Below are positions 62,354-64,000 of a stretch of 64,000 nt of DNA, piece by piece. Source of the DNA: Clostridiales bacterium (GTDB lineage: Bacteria; Bacillota; Clostridia; Lachnospirales; Lachnospiraceae); assembly GCA_020859985.1 (NCBI GenBank), contig JAJBVD010000062.1, positions 79,155 to 143,154 of the forward strand, read 5' to 3'. Below the pieces are notes generated by a model. It saw only the letters and a program-made list of their open reading frames with translations. It did not search any database and was not told the origin of the DNA. Within the stretch, counting starts at the first letter, position 1; each line of letters opens with the position of its first letter. Both the position numbers and the translations under genes were made by a program.

Positions 62354-62602
62354 TCACCCCTTCTCCAGTTTCTCCCCCACCGAATGGAATGTCGGCACTA
62401 TCTTCTCTACCATTTGTACAATATCCGGGCTGTTTTCGTAGCTTGCCCTTGCCAGTTCTTCGAGCTGCTGCAGAAAGTCTTCTACCTCAAATGGAATCGG
62501 TTTGCCGATATAGATGAGTTCATTGTCAGTCTTTTTGATGCCTTCCTCTGCCATGAGCTTTTCTTCGTATAGCTTTTCGCCCGGTCGAAGGCCGGCTGTT
62601 GT
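62354..62602 (-). pseudogene. C-terminal fragment of a CapD/FlaA1-type sugar-nucleotide dehydratase
   Basis: GLRPGEKLYEEKLMAEEGIK, NELIYIGKPIPFEVEDF and SPDIVQMVEKIVPTFH are the last ~83 residues of the CapD family. No N-terminal part is present. Another leftover from a former polysaccharide gene set at this place. Confidence 0.72.
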
Positions 62603-62699
62603 CAAGTAAAACACAAAAAAACTTCCGATTTCTCGGAAGTTCCTCTGTTTAGTACCAATATGCAGTTTTTCTGGCATTCATTTACATCAAGTAGATTGA

Positions 62700-63021
62700 T
62701 GTAATAATAGACACAACTTTAAAAAATTCCTTGTCAATCTGTATACTATTGCTGCTTTTTAGCAGACATTTCGCACTTCGTTTTCCACGATATTAAACCG
62801 TATAAATTCCGGGATAGCATTTGCGTACGCTTCCTCTTTTATACCCTCATCTCTAAGCACTTCTGAAACATCCTCCTAACAATTTCTTTTGCTTCTTCGG
62901 TTCTGCATTCGATTCTGCCCTTAGCTTTCGCCTGAGCATAAATTTTTTCTGCAGCTTCGCACATAATTCATAGCCCCTACTTCGGATAAATTCTCACGTT
63001 TCGATAAATCTACATCATAAA
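62700..63021 (-). other. Decayed sequence, no intact gene
   Basis: The minus strand has scattered coding-like bits (for example EEAYANAIPEFIRF and MCEAAEKIYAQAKAKG) in different frames. They resemble tails of Rpn-linked proteins but cannot be assigned. Confidence 0.3.
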
Positions 63022-63825
63022 TTATGCCGATTTGATTCCGATTGCTTCCCCGACTTCCTCAGAAGAAAGTTCCGTTGACCGAGCAATCAGCTCCACATCC
63101 TGAATCCCTTCATTCCACAAAGAAACAGCTATCTTTTTTCTTTCCTGCATCTTCGTTTCATCTCTCATTTCTTCCATAACGCGGCACATTGTCTCGATAC
63201 CTCCTTCGCTCTCTTTAAAATAACGAACACGGTCAGCCAACACACTATAATTCATATCATCAGCGTCTATACATCTGAAATCGTGCATCAACTTTCCAAC
63301 AGGGTCTTCATCATTCTGATATGCGCCATTCACATAAATGATATGCGAACCGTCACCGAACAATTCGTTTGTCTCCTTAATTACGTGGTCAATATGATAT
63401 AGTGAAAGGTCTTTTCCCAGCACGTCATTTTCCGTAATAAAAATCACATAGCCCTCTGCCAGCTTTGAAAACTTTTCTCCTGGCTTCAGCATTCTTGTGT
63501 CAAGCATACTACTGTTAAATCTGGCTCTCTGTACGCCCGCGCCCCGATCCTCACGCTGCACCTCGATATCATATTGTTTGCTTTCGCTGTCTACAGCACG
63601 AATGTCAAGCCTGACTGATCTTCCATTCGGGTTCTTAATCTCCCTCTGCCCAACGACCTGTGTCACAGCCATATCATTCCGTCCAAGAATAATATTCAGA
63701 AGCAATTCTGTTGCTTCAATATTACCATCAAAAACTACTCCTAAAAAATCATCATCCATGAGCCGAAGTCCCCGAAGCCTCTGGAGATCTTCTTCCCGCA
63801 GACGTTGTTTTTCATCCATATCCAT
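63022..63825 (-). CDS. Rpn family recombination-promoting nuclease (PD-(D/E)XK)
   Basis: A 267-residue protein: LRLMDDDFLGVVFDGNIEAT, GRSVRLDIRAVDSESKQYDI and EVQREDRGAG give the core (Asp, Glu-x-Gln variant). SSMLDTRMLKPGEKFSKLAE is typical of the family. Possible DNA nuclease aiding recombination. A distinct branch from 44984. Start MDMDEKQ at 63825. Confidence 0.85.
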   Translation of the reverse strand: MDMDEKQRLREEDLQRLRGLRLMDDDFLGVVFDGNIEATELLLNIILGRNDMAVTQVVGQREIKNPNGRSVRLDIRAVDSESKQYDIEVQREDRGAGVQRARFNSSMLDTRMLKPGEKFSKLAEGYVIFITENDVLGKDLSLYHIDHVIKETNELFGDGSHIIYVNGAYQNDEDPVGKLMHDFRCIDADDMNYSVLADRVRYFKESEGGIETMCRVMEEMRDETKMQERKKIAVSLWNEGIQDVELIARSTELSSEEVGEAIGIKSA

Positions 63826-63919
63826 CTAAACCACCTGCTTTCCTTTTCAGTTTAGAGAACTATAGGAAAAATGGCGAAATTATCTTCCCTTTCGGTATTA
63901 TCTTACCATTGCACCACTT

Positions 63920-64000
63920 CTAAGTCAAGAACCGCATTTTCTCTGGACGGCGTAAATCTACTGTAGGAATCGTAGTGGCGGAGACCACCAGAAATGTATC
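63920..64000 (-). CDS. Possible C-terminal end of a gene running out of the window
   Basis: Open from the right edge to TAG at 63920-63922 (ends RRPEKMRFLT). An overlapping frame is also open. Not recognised; may not be coding. Confidence 0.2.
   Translation of the reverse strand, partial: DTFLVVSATTIPTVDLRRPEKMRFLT

Overview
The window looks like a chromosome segment of a spore-forming Lachnospiraceae-type Clostridium (Bacillota). Evidence: the conserved firmicute block rpsF-ssb-rpsR / gdpP-type phosphodiesterase / rplI / dnaB; the tsaC - LMW phosphatase - rpiB - upp order; a CwlD-type spore amidase; CW-binding repeat proteins; a class B sortase with a QTGD-type substrate; LoaP; DUF1858 and DUF951 proteins. 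Most of the window is GC-balanced. The polysaccharide block at about 46.0-59.0 kb is clearly AT-rich and looks acquired.

Layout. 0-0.9 kb: end of a secreted CW-repeat/transglutaminase-like protein. 0.95-8.5 kb (minus strand): sugar use, with galM, a FucI/AraA-type isomerase, xylulokinase, a diacylglycerol-kinase-like lipid kinase (frameshifted) and a GH2 glycosidase. 8.6-10.2 kb: DUF1858 protein, 2x[4Fe-4S] ferredoxin (+) and a MerR regulator. 10.3-15.8 kb: dnaB, rplI, c-di-AMP phosphodiesterase, rpsR, ssb, rpsF. 16-20 kb: DUF951, sirtuin, sortase B and a VanRS-like two-component system whose regulator carries a premature TGA. 20-23 kb: asnS, a truncated RhuM gene and L25. 23.3-29.6 kb: a secreted beta-propeller protein (+) and a 1341-residue sortase-anchored adhesin. 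29.7-34.8 kb: upp, rpiB, a catalytically dead LMW phosphatase homologue, Sua5, an S1-domain protein (+) and CwlD. 35-37 kb: CW-repeat NlpC/P60 hydrolase.

37.2-40.98 kb is bounded by an 87-bp direct repeat containing the 3' end of tRNA-Lys(CTT). This is the footprint of a small integrated element carrying a DUF4143 ATPase, a MATE transporter and a decayed helicase. 41-43.4 kb: small protein, trmB and a secreted GH5 endoglucanase. 43.6-45.9 kb: LoaP antiterminator, a resolvase with altered active-site residues and an Rpn nuclease. 46.1-60.5 kb (minus): a surface-polysaccharide operon. It makes ADP-heptose (gmhA, gmhB, hldE, hldD), probably a CDP-linked polyol (an IspD-like cytidylyltransferase fused to an APH-like kinase, plus a CDP-glycerol-transferase family enzyme), and contains two glycosyltransferases (one GT9, heptosyltransferase type), Wzx, Wzy and the initiating sugar-phosphate transferase. 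61-64 kb: gene fragments (DegT aminotransferase joined to a resolvase tail, CapD tail), hicBA and a second Rpn nuclease.

Recurrent features: a dispersed family of short palindromic repeats whose ends contain GTAACTGT/ACAGTTAC and whose hairpin arms differ in step between copies; tandem repeats straddling the 3' ends of two neighbouring genes; and three genes broken by a one-base change in a homopolymer, which may be sequencing error, slippage or decay.
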